In this document: positions 49,966-57,914 of the stretch, piece after piece
Numbering within the stretch: the stretch's first letter is position 1
How the letters are laid out: each line of letters begins with the position of its first letter
NCBI RefSeq assembly: GCF_010729895.1
Contig: NZ_AP022612.1
Span: forward strand, 930,001 to 994,000
Direction: 5' to 3'
From: Mycolicibacterium confluentis
GTDB taxonomy: Bacteria > Actinomycetota > Actinomycetes > Mycobacteriales > Mycobacteriaceae
Length of the DNA stretch: 64,000 bases
Notes under the pieces: model-generated
The model's database searches: none
The model's input: the letters and a program-made list of their open reading frames with translations, nothing else
What the model was told of the DNA's origin: nothing
Program-made: the position numbers and the translations under genes

Positions 49966-51110
49966 CCCAGTCGCTTTACCGCGGTGAGCAGGGTGGTCTG
50001 GAATCCGTTTCCCACCCCACCAGGCGGACCGCCTCGCTGACCGGCGTTCGGGCCGTCGCCGCAATCCTGGTGGTCCTCACTCATGCCGCGTACACGACGG
50101 GGCGATACACCGAGGACTACCTGGGCCTGATCTACTCGCGCATGGAGATCGGCGTGCCGATCTTCTTCGCGCTGTCGGGTTTTCTGCTGTTCCGGCCCTG
50201 GGTGCGCGCGGCGGCCACGGGCGGCCCGGCGCCGTCGGTGCGCCGGTACGCGTGGCATCGCGTGCGGCGCATCATGCCGGCCTATGTCGTCACGGTGCTG
50301 GTGGCCTACCTGATCTACCACTTCCGGACGGCGGGACCGAACCCCGGCCACACGTGGATGGGGTTGTTCCGCAACCTCACCCTGACCCAGCTGTACACCG
50401 ACAACTACGTGTATTCGTATCTGCACCAAGGGCTTACGCAGATGTGGAGCCTGGCCGTGGAGGTGTCCTTCTACGTCGTGCTCCCGGGCCTGGCCTATCT
50501 GCTGCTCGTGCTGCTGTGCCGGCGGGCGTGGCGACCGAGACTGCTGCTGGGCGGTCTGGCGGTGCTGGCACTGATGACCCCGGCCTGGTTCTGGCTCGTG
50601 CACACCGTGGACTGGCTGCCCGACGGCGCCCGGTTGTGGCTGCCGGGGTATCTGCTGTGGTTCGTGGGCGGCATGGCGCTGGCGGTGCTCCAGTCGATGG
50701 GTGTCGGGTGCTACGGGTTCGTCGCCGTGCCCCTGGCCGTGATCTGCTACCTGATCGCCTCGACGCCGATCGCCGGTGAGCCGACGACCTCGCCCACCGG
50801 GACTCTGGAGGCGGTCATGAAGTCGGTGTTCTACGGCGTGATCGCGGTGTTGGTCATCGCACCGCCCGGGTTGGGGGATCAGCGCGGTTGGTACAACCGC
50901 TTCCTCGCGAGTCGGCCCATGGTCTGGCTGGGCGAGATCTCCTACGAGATCTTCCTGGTGCATCTGGTGCTGATGGAGATCGCGATGGTCGAGATCCTGC
51001 ACAAGCCCGTCTACACCGGGTCGATGGCGGGACTGTTCGTCGCCACGATGGCGCTGACGCTGCCCGCAGCCTGGCTGCTGCACCGGTTCACGCGGGTCCG
51101 CGGCGACTGA
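49962..51110 (+). CDS. Acyltransferase 3 family membrane protein (Rv1254-like)
   Basis: This 382-residue protein has about ten membrane segments and the acyltransferase-3 (OafA/NodX) pattern: RTASLTGVRAVAAILVVLTHAAY near residues 21-43, where H39 is the family histidine. GVPIFFALSGFLLFRPWVR (about 64-82) and YRRIMPAYVV-like RVRRIMPAYVV (about 98-108) follow. Such enzymes O-acylate cell-surface sugars or lipids. The target is unknown. ATG 49962 overlaps the deaD stop, so it is coupled to the helicase. Confidence 0.88.
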   Translation: MTQSLYRGEQGGLESVSHPTRRTASLTGVRAVAAILVVLTHAAYTTGRYTEDYLGLIYSRMEIGVPIFFALSGFLLFRPWVRAAATGGPAPSVRRYAWHRVRRIMPAYVVTVLVAYLIYHFRTAGPNPGHTWMGLFRNLTLTQLYTDNYVYSYLHQGLTQMWSLAVEVSFYVVLPGLAYLLLVLLCRRAWRPRLLLGGLAVLALMTPAWFWLVHTVDWLPDGARLWLPGYLLWFVGGMALAVLQSMGVGCYGFVAVPLAVICYLIASTPIAGEPTTSPTGTLEAVMKSVFYGVIAVLVIAPPGLGDQRGWYNRFLASRPMVWLGEISYEIFLVHLVLMEIAMVEILHKPVYTGSMAGLFVATMALTLPAAWLLHRFTRVRGD

Positions 51111-51284
51111 CGACCGGAAGTGCTCGCCGGCTCAGCCCGGTGGCGCCGCGATTGCACGGAGGGTCGTGCGCAAGCCCGGACCGCAGCCCTGGGTGCAATC
51201 TTGGGGCCACGCCCACCGCAACCACACTGTGCCGGGGCTGACAGGAGTGCGCGCTGAGCAGTGACAACGCCACGCCTCAATCAA

Positions 51285-51303
51285 TGAGGGTACCCTTACC
51301 TAA
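51285..51303. promoter_or_regulatory. IdeR (iron box) operator upstream of the siderophore-interacting gene
   Basis: The 19-bp site TGAGGGTACCCTTACCTAA matches the IdeR consensus TTAGGTTAGGCTAACCTAA at 14 of 19 positions, including TACCTAA. It ends 19 nt before the start of a siderophore-interacting protein gene, so iron-dependent repression by IdeR is inferred. Confidence 0.72.
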
Positions 51304-51322
51304 GTTGTAGAAAGGGTCCCAG

Positions 51323-52048
51323 ATGACTGACTCCACACTCTCCCGCGGCCTGACGGGAACGCTGGTCAAGCTGTGGCGAGGCGGTGACTACGAGTTCACC
51401 GTGACCGGGCGTACCGAGATCAGCCCGCACTACCTGCGACTGCACTTCGATGCCGGCAACCTGCTGGCCGAGCGCGCGGTCCATCCGACGATGTGGATCC
51501 GGGGGTGGTTCCCCGACGGCGACAGATCCCACCAGCGCGGTTACACACTGGTCAACCCGGACTCCGAAGCCGGCACCGTCGACATCGATTTCGCACTGCA
51601 CGACGGCGTCGCCACCAACTGGGCCCGCGGCGCCGAACCGGGGGACACCCTCGAGGTCACGGTGCTCGGCAGCAGCTTCGAACTCCCGCAACCCGCACCC
51701 GCCGGATACCTCATCGCCGGGGATACCGCATCGCTGCCCGCGATCAACTCGCTGCTCGCCGCGATCGGCGACACCCCGGCGTGGGTGTTCCTCGAGGCGG
51801 CCCACGACGACGATCGCGACCTCCCGGTCAACACCGGCGCGGGCGAGGTCGACGTCATCTGGGTGGACCGCACCGATGCCGGAAAGGGTCTTGTCGAGGC
51901 GGTCCGAGAGTCGGCGTTCGACGCCTCCGACCACTTCGGCTGGGTCGCATGCGACAACCGCACCACGCGGGGTGTCGCGCGAGTCTTCCGTGAGGACTAC
52001 GCGATTCCGCGCCGGGCGATCAAGGCCCAGGGCTACTGGGTCGCCTGA
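51323..52048 (+). CDS. Siderophore-interacting FAD-binding reductase (SIP/ViuB-like)
   Basis: This 241-residue protein is a siderophore-interacting protein that releases iron by reducing ferric siderophores. The FAD-binding part includes ISPHYLRLHFD (about 33-43), RGYTLVNPDSEAGTVDIDFALHDGVATNWA (about 73-102, in segments) and APAGYLIAGDTASLPAINSLL (about 129-149). The SIP domain follows with VFLEAAHDDD. AAAGGG precedes the ATG. An IdeR-type iron box overlaps its promoter region. It overlaps the convergent TetR gene by 16 bp. Confidence 0.9.
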   Translation: MTDSTLSRGLTGTLVKLWRGGDYEFTVTGRTEISPHYLRLHFDAGNLLAERAVHPTMWIRGWFPDGDRSHQRGYTLVNPDSEAGTVDIDFALHDGVATNWARGAEPGDTLEVTVLGSSFELPQPAPAGYLIAGDTASLPAINSLLAAIGDTPAWVFLEAAHDDDRDLPVNTGAGEVDVIWVDRTDAGKGLVEAVRESAFDASDHFGWVACDNRTTRGVARVFREDYAIPRRAIKAQGYWVA

Positions 52049-52644
52049 CTCATCTCGTCAGCGGACTGCGGCGACGGGGTGACGATCGGCAGCAGGAACT
52101 CCTCGACCATCGACCGTTCGTCGGCCTCGTCGTGACCCGGGAAGATCAGCAGTGAGGTGAGCACCCGCACCAGCCACCGCGACTTGCGGTCGACGGTGGC
52201 CGGATCATCACCGGGGCCGAGCGATTCGACGAAGGCCGCGCTCATGGCCTTGATCACGTGCGACGACTCGGCGATCTCGGCACCGATCGGGGCATCGCCT
52301 GCCGAGAACCACGACTGCAGCGCAGGACTGCTGCGCACCAGTTGCAGCGAGGCCAGGAAGCCTTCGATGAGCTTCTCCCGCGGATCCTCGACATCCCGGA
52401 TGCGTTCGAGCATCTCGTGGTGCACGCCGTACGCCTCTCGATGCACGTAGGCGGTGTACAGGGCCTCGCGGTTCTCGAAGTACCGGTACAGCGTGGCGCG
52501 CGAACAGCCTGCGGCAGTGGCGATCTCGTGCATGCCGACGGACGCGGCGGGGCGTTTGGCGAACAGCTCGCCCGCGGCGTCGAGGATACGGTCGGCGGCC
52601 ACCTCGCTGCGCCGCGACGCCAGCCAGTTGTTGCCCGCCATCAT
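52033..52644 (-). CDS. TetR regulator linked to cyp130 (Rv1255c-like)
   Basis: This 203-residue TetR regulator has its helix-turn-helix at about residues 38-62 (MHEIATAAGCSRATLYRYFENREALY). The ligand domain follows. Its ATG overlaps the cyp130 stop, so it is the second gene of a cyp130-tetR operon. It probably binds the dyad at the cyp130 promoter (53879-53896) and thus controls both genes. The inducer is unknown. Confidence 0.9.
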   Translation of the reverse strand: MMAGNNWLASRRSEVAADRILDAAGELFAKRPAASVGMHEIATAAGCSRATLYRYFENREALYTAYVHREAYGVHHEMLERIRDVEDPREKLIEGFLASLQLVRSSPALQSWFSAGDAPIGAEIAESSHVIKAMSAAFVESLGPGDDPATVDRKSRWLVRVLTSLLIFPGHDEADERSMVEEFLLPIVTPSPQSADEMSQATQ

Positions 52645-53879
52645 TTCACCGTGAACGGGACGGACAGCGGGCGACGGACGTAACTGCCGCCGGCCCAGAC
52701 GACGGCGTCCTCGTCGACCTCGAAATCCGGGCAGCGCGAGAGCAGTTCACGAAGCGCTACCCGCGACTGCATCCGGGCCGCCGCGGCGCCCAGGCAGTGG
52801 TGCGCGCCGTGGCTGAACGTCAAGATGTTGCGCGGTCGGCGTGTGACGTCGAGTTCGCCGGCGTCGGGGCCGTACTGACGTTCGTCGTGGTTGCCCGAAC
52901 CGTAGAGCAGGAGCACGCGGCGTCCTTCCGGGATGGTGGTGTCGGCGATGGTGACGTCGCGGGTAGTGGTGCGCGCCAATCCCTGCACGGGGGACGTCAA
53001 ACGCAGGAACTCGTCGACGGAATCCGGGATCAGATCGGGGTTTTCGGCCAGCAGGCGACGCTGATCGGGGCGGCGGTGCAGCAACTGCACCGAGCCACCG
53101 AGCATGCCGGTGGTGGTGTCGTTGCCGCCGGTGACCATGGTGAACGTGAACGCCAGGATCGACAGCACGCCGGCGATGTCGCCGTCGGCCCCGATGCCCG
53201 CGGCCACCAGGTGCGACACCGTGTCGTCTTCCGGTGTGGTGCGTCTGCGCTCGATCAGGGCGGTGAAGTAACCCATCATCTCGGCCAGGGCGTCACCGAG
53301 GGTCTCCAGTGCGCCCGCCACGCCGCCCTCGGTGGTGTTGGCTGCGACGATGGCCTCGGTCCACCCGTCGAACTGGGCCCGATCCTCCTCGGGCACACCG
53401 AGATAGTGCGCCACCACCATCGAGGGCAACGGTTTGAACAGGTCGGCGACGATGTCGCCACCGCCCTCGGCGCGAAGGCGCTCGATCCTCTCCACGACGA
53501 ACTCGCGGACCTTGGGTTCGACGGCCTCCACCTGACGCGGAGTGAAACCGCGCGACACCAGCCTGCGGAACTCGGTGTGCCCTGGCGGGTCCTGCATGAC
53601 CATCGGCGGATTGTCCTGCAGGCCAATCATTTCCAGTTCACCGTAGTTGACTGTCAGGCCCTGCGCGGAGGAGAAGGTGCCGTGGTCGCGGGCCGCGGCC
53701 CAGATGTCGGCGTGGCGGGACAGCACGTAGTAGTCGTGGTCGGCGCGGTCCTGGGGTGTCACGTGGTGCACCGGATCGTCATCGCGCAGGGCCTTGTACA
53801 TTGGCCACGGGTCGGCCCAGGACTCGGCGGTGGCCAGGTGGAACTCCGCTCGTGCCGAATGAGACACCGAAGCTGTCAT
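52641..53879 (-). CDS. cyp130: Cytochrome P450 CYP130
   Basis: This 412-residue bacterial P450 has the heme-ligand loop FSHGAHHCLG with C362, the I-helix TGGNDTTTG near residues 253-261 and the K-helix ExxR as EFLR near 290. Family role is oxygenation of a small hydrophobic substrate with a separate redox partner; the substrate is not known. Length and order match Rv1256c (405 aa). The start ATG lies 6 nt downstream of a -10 with a perfect TTGACA. Confidence 0.92.
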   Translation of the reverse strand: MTASVSHSARAEFHLATAESWADPWPMYKALRDDDPVHHVTPQDRADHDYYVLSRHADIWAAARDHGTFSSAQGLTVNYGELEMIGLQDNPPMVMQDPPGHTEFRRLVSRGFTPRQVEAVEPKVREFVVERIERLRAEGGGDIVADLFKPLPSMVVAHYLGVPEEDRAQFDGWTEAIVAANTTEGGVAGALETLGDALAEMMGYFTALIERRRTTPEDDTVSHLVAAGIGADGDIAGVLSILAFTFTMVTGGNDTTTGMLGGSVQLLHRRPDQRRLLAENPDLIPDSVDEFLRLTSPVQGLARTTTRDVTIADTTIPEGRRVLLLYGSGNHDERQYGPDAGELDVTRRPRNILTFSHGAHHCLGAAAARMQSRVALRELLSRCPDFEVDEDAVVWAGGSYVRRPLSVPFTVK

Positions 53880-53896
53880 GTCTTATGAATACGACA
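53879..53896. promoter_or_regulatory. Operator dyad at the cyp130 promoter
   Basis: TGTCTTAT and ATACGACA form an 18-bp inverted repeat (7 of 8 pairs) around GA. It covers the -10 and touches the cyp130 start codon. The likely binder is the TetR protein encoded downstream in the operon. Confidence 0.6.
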
Positions 53897-53914
53897 TCTC
53901 TCCGGTGGTGTCAA
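53886..53914 (-). promoter_or_regulatory. Promoter of cyp130-tetR
   Basis: On the minus strand TTGACA (53914-53909), 17 nt and TATTCA (53891-53886) form a good promoter; the -10 lacks the final T. It ends 6 nt before the ATG, predicting a leaderless message. Confidence 0.6.
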
Positions 53915-54075
53915 TGTCTTGGGCGGATGAGGGCGCAAGTCGATGATGCGACGTGACGGATCGGGGCGTCATGCGGACTCTCCTGGCTGCACTCGCGCAT
54001 CCTCTCGTCCCTAGAGCCCCGTTCGGGTAGTGCACTACGCACGCGCACGTGTGGCCGGAAAACCATCATCGGCTC

Positions 54076-55212
54076 ATGACCACCACGTCGCGAAACCTCG
54101 TGCTGTGCCTCGACGGCACCAACAATGAACCCGAGCGTGGCGCCACCAACGCCGCGCGAATCTACCGGGTGGCAATCAAAAATGATCAACAGCTGGTCTA
54201 CTACGACCCCGGTGTCGGCACGATGGGGGCGCGCGCGGCGATCACCGCTGCCGGCAAGGCCGCGACCCAGGTCGCGGGGCTGGTCGGCGGATACGGCATC
54301 CGCGACGACATCGAGCAGGCGTACTCGTGGCTGTCGGCGAACTACCGCGAAGGTGACCAGATCTTCGTGTTCGGGTTCTCCCGGGGTGCCTACACGGCCC
54401 GCGCGCTGACGGGCATGCTGCGCACCGTCGGACTGCTGCGCCCGGGCAGCGAGAACCTGGCGCTCTACGCGCTGAAACTGTATGCGCGCAGCGGACCGTC
54501 GCGGCAATCCACCGCGAATCCCGACGGTCCGCCTGATCCCGAGGCCAAGGAGGCCGAACGCAAGTTCTGGGCGATGCGCGCTGATTTTCGCGAACAGTTC
54601 GGCAATCCTGACTTTCCGCACCCGTTCGACACAAGCAGGCACCAGGTGCACTTCCTCGGGGTGTGGGACACCGTCAAGAGTGTGGGCTGGCTCGATCTTC
54701 GAGGGCGTCTGCAGGTGGCGCGCTGGCCGTTCACCGCGCGGATCGTCAACGTCGGGACCGCCCGCCACGCTATGGCGATCGACGAGCGTCGCCGCTTTTA
54801 CCCGGTCTACCGCTTCGACCCCCAGCTGGTTGCCGAGCATCCCGAGCGGTTTCAGGAACGCTGGTTCGCCGGGGCGCACAGTGATGTCGGTGGTCAATTC
54901 GAGGACCACAGACTCTCCGACATCGCGTTCTCCTGGATAGTGCACGAGGCAGATTCCGCGGGGCTCCTCATCGACGAGGACGCCTATAAACGCTTGGTGG
55001 GCAACGCATTTGGGGAGCCTTTGTCGGCCGACTACAGCCTGGGAAAGATCCACCCCAGCACATGGCCATGGTGGTTCCTGGGTGGATGGCGGCCGCGCAA
55101 GATACTGCCGGGCGATGTGGTGGATCCCTCTGTGTACCAACGGATCGCCGCGACCGCCGGCACCGACGACCCGTACCGGCCTGCGGTGCCCCCTGAGCCC
55201 GTGAACGCATGA
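54076..55212 (+). CDS. DUF2235 alpha/beta-hydrolase
   Basis: This 378-residue protein has the DUF2235 fold shared with the catalytic part of Tle1 phospholipases. The start reads NLVLCLDGTNN. The nucleophile elbow FGFSRGAYTAR places S102, and WFAGAHSDVGG gives D270 with nearby H268. It therefore is probably a lipase or esterase. There is no signal peptide and no secretion-system neighbour in the window. I do not recall it at this place in M. tuberculosis. ATG 54076 is used; a GTG at 54049 would add nine residues. No good ribosome site is seen. Confidence 0.8.
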   Translation: MTTTSRNLVLCLDGTNNEPERGATNAARIYRVAIKNDQQLVYYDPGVGTMGARAAITAAGKAATQVAGLVGGYGIRDDIEQAYSWLSANYREGDQIFVFGFSRGAYTARALTGMLRTVGLLRPGSENLALYALKLYARSGPSRQSTANPDGPPDPEAKEAERKFWAMRADFREQFGNPDFPHPFDTSRHQVHFLGVWDTVKSVGWLDLRGRLQVARWPFTARIVNVGTARHAMAIDERRRFYPVYRFDPQLVAEHPERFQERWFAGAHSDVGGQFEDHRLSDIAFSWIVHEADSAGLLIDEDAYKRLVGNAFGEPLSADYSLGKIHPSTWPWWFLGGWRPRKILPGDVVDPSVYQRIAATAGTDDPYRPAVPPEPVNA

Positions 55213-55237
55213 GCTGAGGGCGGATCAGCCCTGAACG

Positions 55238-56605
55238 TCAGATCAGCGCACCGGGGTTGAGGATGCCCGCGGGGTCAAGCGCGTCCTTGATCCTGCGGTT
55301 GAGCGCCATGGCGTCGGGCCCCAGATACCCTGCCAGCCAGGGCTTTTTGAGCCGGCCGACGCCGTGTTCGCCCGTGATGGTGCCGCCAAGGCGCACGGCC
55401 AGGTCCATGATCTCGCCGAACGCCTGCTGCGCCCGTTCGGCCATGTCCGCATCGGCGGGGTCAAAGACGATGAGTGGATGCGTGTTGCCGTCCCCGGCGT
55501 GGGCGATCACCGAGATCATCAGATCGCGTTCGGCGGCCAGTTTCTCGATACCGGTGACCAGGTCGGGCAGCGCCGACAGCGGCACCCCGACGTCCTCGAG
55601 CAGCAGTGATCCCTTGGCCTCGACCGCGGGAATCGCGAACCGCCGGGCCGCGACGAAGGCCTCACCCTCCTCGGGATCCGAGGTCGTGAACACCTCCGCG
55701 GCGCCGTTGTCGCGGAAGGCCTGCGCCATGAATTCCGCGTCGTCGGCGCCCGAACCGCCGCGGTCATCGGAGGCCGCGACCATGATTGCGCCCGCCGAGC
55801 GGTCCAGGCCCATGCGCAGTTTGTCCTCGACGGCGTTGATCGCCACGTTGTCCATGAACTCCAGCATCGAGGGCCGGATCTTCGCGGTGATCGCGAGCAC
55901 CGCGTCGGTCGCGCCCCGGACGTCGGGGAAGGTCGCGACGACGGTGTGGGCGGGGTGCTGCGCCGGCAGCAGGCGCAGCGTGACCTCGGTGATGACGCCG
56001 AGCGTGCCCTCGCTGCCGACGAACAGTTTGGTCAGGCTCAGGCCGGCGACGTCCTTGAGGCGCGGACCGCCGAGGTGCACCGCGGTGCCGTCGGCCAGGA
56101 CAACCTGCAGGCCCAGCACGTAGTCGGTGGTGACCCCGTACTTCACGCAGCACAGTCCGCCGGCGTTGGTGGCGATGTTGCCGCCGATGCTGCAGATCTC
56201 GAACGACGACGGGTCCGGCGGGTACCACAGGCCGTACGCGGCGACGGCCTTCTTGACCTCGGCGTTGAGCAGGCCGGGTTGCACCACCGCGGTGCGGGTG
56301 ACCGGATCGACCGTGATGTCGCGCATCTTCTCGGTGGACAGCACGATCCCGCCGTCGACCGCGGTCGCACCGCCCGACAGTCCCGTGCCCATGCCGCGCG
56401 GCACCACCGCGATCCGATGTTCGGAGGCCCAGCGGAGCACGGTCTGCACCTCTTCGGTGCGGGTGGGGCGCACGACCGCCAGCGGGGTGCCTGCGTCGGG
56501 ATCGGCCGCCCGGTCCTGCCGATAGGAGGCCAGGATGTCCGGATCGGTGACGACGACCCCGTCGGACAGTTGTGAGCTCAGGAGGGCAATCGTCGACGAA
56601 GACAC
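55238..56605 (-). CDS. FAD-linked oxidase, D-lactate/glycolate dehydrogenase-like (Rv1257c-like)
   Basis: This 455-residue flavoprotein has an N-terminal FAD-binding-4 domain (PRGMGTGLSGGATAVDGGIVLS near residues 69-90; SIGGNIATNAGGLCCVKYG near 138-156). A C-terminal FAD-oxidase domain carries AHAGDGNTHP (about 367-376) and GTITGEHGVGRLKK (about 410-423). This pattern fits GlcD/DLD-type 2-hydroxyacid dehydrogenases. Length equals the M. tuberculosis neighbour of cyp130. GTG 56605 is supported by TAGGAT 6 nt upstream. Confidence 0.9.
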   Translation of the reverse strand: MSSSTIALLSSQLSDGVVVTDPDILASYRQDRAADPDAGTPLAVVRPTRTEEVQTVLRWASEHRIAVVPRGMGTGLSGGATAVDGGIVLSTEKMRDITVDPVTRTAVVQPGLLNAEVKKAVAAYGLWYPPDPSSFEICSIGGNIATNAGGLCCVKYGVTTDYVLGLQVVLADGTAVHLGGPRLKDVAGLSLTKLFVGSEGTLGVITEVTLRLLPAQHPAHTVVATFPDVRGATDAVLAITAKIRPSMLEFMDNVAINAVEDKLRMGLDRSAGAIMVAASDDRGGSGADDAEFMAQAFRDNGAAEVFTTSDPEEGEAFVAARRFAIPAVEAKGSLLLEDVGVPLSALPDLVTGIEKLAAERDLMISVIAHAGDGNTHPLIVFDPADADMAERAQQAFGEIMDLAVRLGGTITGEHGVGRLKKPWLAGYLGPDAMALNRRIKDALDPAGILNPGALI

Positions 56606-56611
56606 ACCTCG

Positions 56612-56617
56612 ATCCTA
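56612..56617 (-). promoter_or_regulatory. Putative -10 (TAGGAT) of the FAD oxidase gene
   Basis: TAGGAT on the minus strand ends 6 nt before the GTG at 56605, fitting leaderless transcription. Confidence 0.45.
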
Positions 56618-56631
56618 CGGTCGGGTGTGGA

Positions 56632-57093
56632 TCACCTGACCGCGAACACCCGGTAGTTCACCTCGGTCAGCGACACCTCGTTGACCGCCACGGTGTAGGT
56701 GCCGTTGAGCCAGGAGTAGCGCTCGTCGCCGGTCTCGAACAGGGGGCTCGAACGGCCGTACATCTGGTCGTGGTGGATCAGTTCGCCGGTGCGGAATCGG
56801 TCGACGGCCGCGGGGTCCATGCGGACGCGGCCGATGTTGGTGACGTGGACGAGCGCACCGTCGTCGGTGCGCAGCGTCGCGCGCACGTCGAGTCGGGAGA
56901 CGCCGTCGGTGCCCAGCAGCACCCAGTCGCCGCCGCCGGCCAGGAACTCACCCGAGAGTGCGGGCCCGTCGCACCGGCCGCTGGCGATCACGTAGGTGAG
57001 CCTGGTTCCCAGCGGTGCGGTGTCAAGGTGGACGGCCGAGATCGACAGTGCGATGTCGGCCAGCGGTGTCAGTTCAGGTGGTGTGCAGTGCAT
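56632..57093 (-). CDS. DUF3237 family protein
   Basis: This 153-residue protein has the DUF3237 pattern: ASGRCDGPALSGEFLAGGGDWVLLGTDGVSRLDVRATLRTDDGALVHVTNIGR (in segments, about 44-97) and YSWLNGTYTVAVN near the end. It is a small beta-barrel family of unknown function. The frame extends upstream to 57279, but ATG 57093 follows TAGGAG. It follows the mycothiol-isomerase-like gene by 8 bp, so they form an operon under the HxlR operator. Confidence 0.85.
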   Translation of the reverse strand: MHCTPPELTPLADIALSISAVHLDTAPLGTRLTYVIASGRCDGPALSGEFLAGGGDWVLLGTDGVSRLDVRATLRTDDGALVHVTNIGRVRMDPAAVDRFRTGELIHHDQMYGRSSPLFETGDERYSWLNGTYTVAVNEVSLTEVNYRVFAVR

Positions 57094-57101
57094 TTCGGCT
57101 C

Positions 57102-57839
57102 CTACAGTGGACGGATCGCGGCGGTGAACCCGCGCGCCAGCGCGTGGGGGTCGTCGAGGTCGAGTTCGTCGGTGTCCAGGCGGCGCAGCATCAATCGGGC
57201 GATGTCGTCGTCGGAACCGGCGATCGTGCAGACAGGGATATCCGGGTGCTCGCCCTCGCGCCAGCGTGCGCCGTCCCACGCGACGGTCATCGAGGTCGAC
57301 GGCGCGCGCAGCGTGAACGCCACGGGCGCGGCCTCTGGGGCTTCAAAGGGGTCGGCCTGCAGCAGCAGGTACTGCGCACCGAACCCGAACAGTGCGTCGA
57401 CGGCGGCGCGGGGCAGTGGCGCGGCGGGGTCGGTGGTGGCCCTGGTCAGGTCATTGCAGTGCACGCCGTACTCGATGATCAGACACTGCAGTGCCGCCGC
57501 GAAGGGGTAGCGGCCGAATCGCAGGCCGATGTCGGGCCAGGTTCGCGGTCCGCGCTCCAGAGCGTCACGAAGGTGGCCGGCGCCCAACCGGATCCGGTCC
57601 GACAGTGCGTCGGCGGGGATCGAATCGGCGACCTCCGAGGGTGGGCTGAGGGAGCCGAACCGGGCCCGGTGGAACGCTTCGGCGGCCGTGAACAGGCCGG
57701 TCGCGACGTGGGCGGCCAGGTCCTGCACGGTCCACTCCGAGCAGGGGGTGGGGCCGTGGAGTTGAGGTGTACCCAGGGTCTCGAGGGTGTCGGCGAACTG
57801 GTGGATCAGCGCGATCGCGGTGACGGCCTGAGTGTCCAT
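57102..57839 (-). CDS. Mycothiol-dependent maleylpyruvate isomerase-family (DinB-like) protein
   Basis: This 245-residue protein begins with the TIGR03083/03086 signature TPCSEWTVQDLAAHVATG (about residues 31-48). A metal-binding histidine sits in that helix and more histidines are at H126 in EYGVHCND. Family members are mycothiol S-transferase or isomerase-like enzymes. The substrate is unknown. It is divergent from the HxlR regulator, with two tandem operator copies in the 75-bp gap, and precedes the DUF3237 gene. Confidence 0.83.
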   Translation of the reverse strand: MDTQAVTAIALIHQFADTLETLGTPQLHGPTPCSEWTVQDLAAHVATGLFTAAEAFHRARFGSLSPPSEVADSIPADALSDRIRLGAGHLRDALERGPRTWPDIGLRFGRYPFAAALQCLIIEYGVHCNDLTRATTDPAAPLPRAAVDALFGFGAQYLLLQADPFEAPEAAPVAFTLRAPSTSMTVAWDGARWREGEHPDIPVCTIAGSDDDIARLMLRRLDTDELDLDDPHALARGFTAAIRPL

Positions 57840-57845
57840 GCGTCG

Positions 57846-57874
57846 ACGCTAAAACCATCACTTGGAAATAACAA
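57846..57874 (-). promoter_or_regulatory. Promoter of the isomerase-like/DUF3237 operon
   Basis: On the minus strand TTGTTA (57874-57869), 17 nt and TAGCGT (57851-57846) form a promoter whose -10 ends 6 nt before the ATG at 57839. The -35 lies inside the first HxlR operator copy. Confidence 0.55.
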
Positions 57875-57897
57875 GTATTAAATTGGAGAAACCAAGT
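57861..57897. promoter_or_regulatory. Tandem HxlR-type operators between divergent genes
   Basis: CTTGGAAATAACAAGT (57861-57876) and ATTGGAGAAACCAAGT (57882-57897) match at 12 of 16 positions, are each dyad-like (CTTGG or ACTTG against CAAGT) and start exactly 21 bp apart, two helical turns. They cover both divergent promoters. The HxlR protein next door is the expected binder. Confidence 0.65.
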
Positions 57898-57902
57898 TGG
57901 GC

Positions 57903-57908
57903 TAGGAT
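57903..57908 (+). promoter_or_regulatory. Putative -10 (TAGGAT) of the HxlR gene
   Basis: TAGGAT ends 6 nt before the ATG at 57915, so the regulator message is probably leaderless. Its -35 region falls within the second operator copy. Confidence 0.5.
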
Positions 57909-57914
57909 GGCGGC

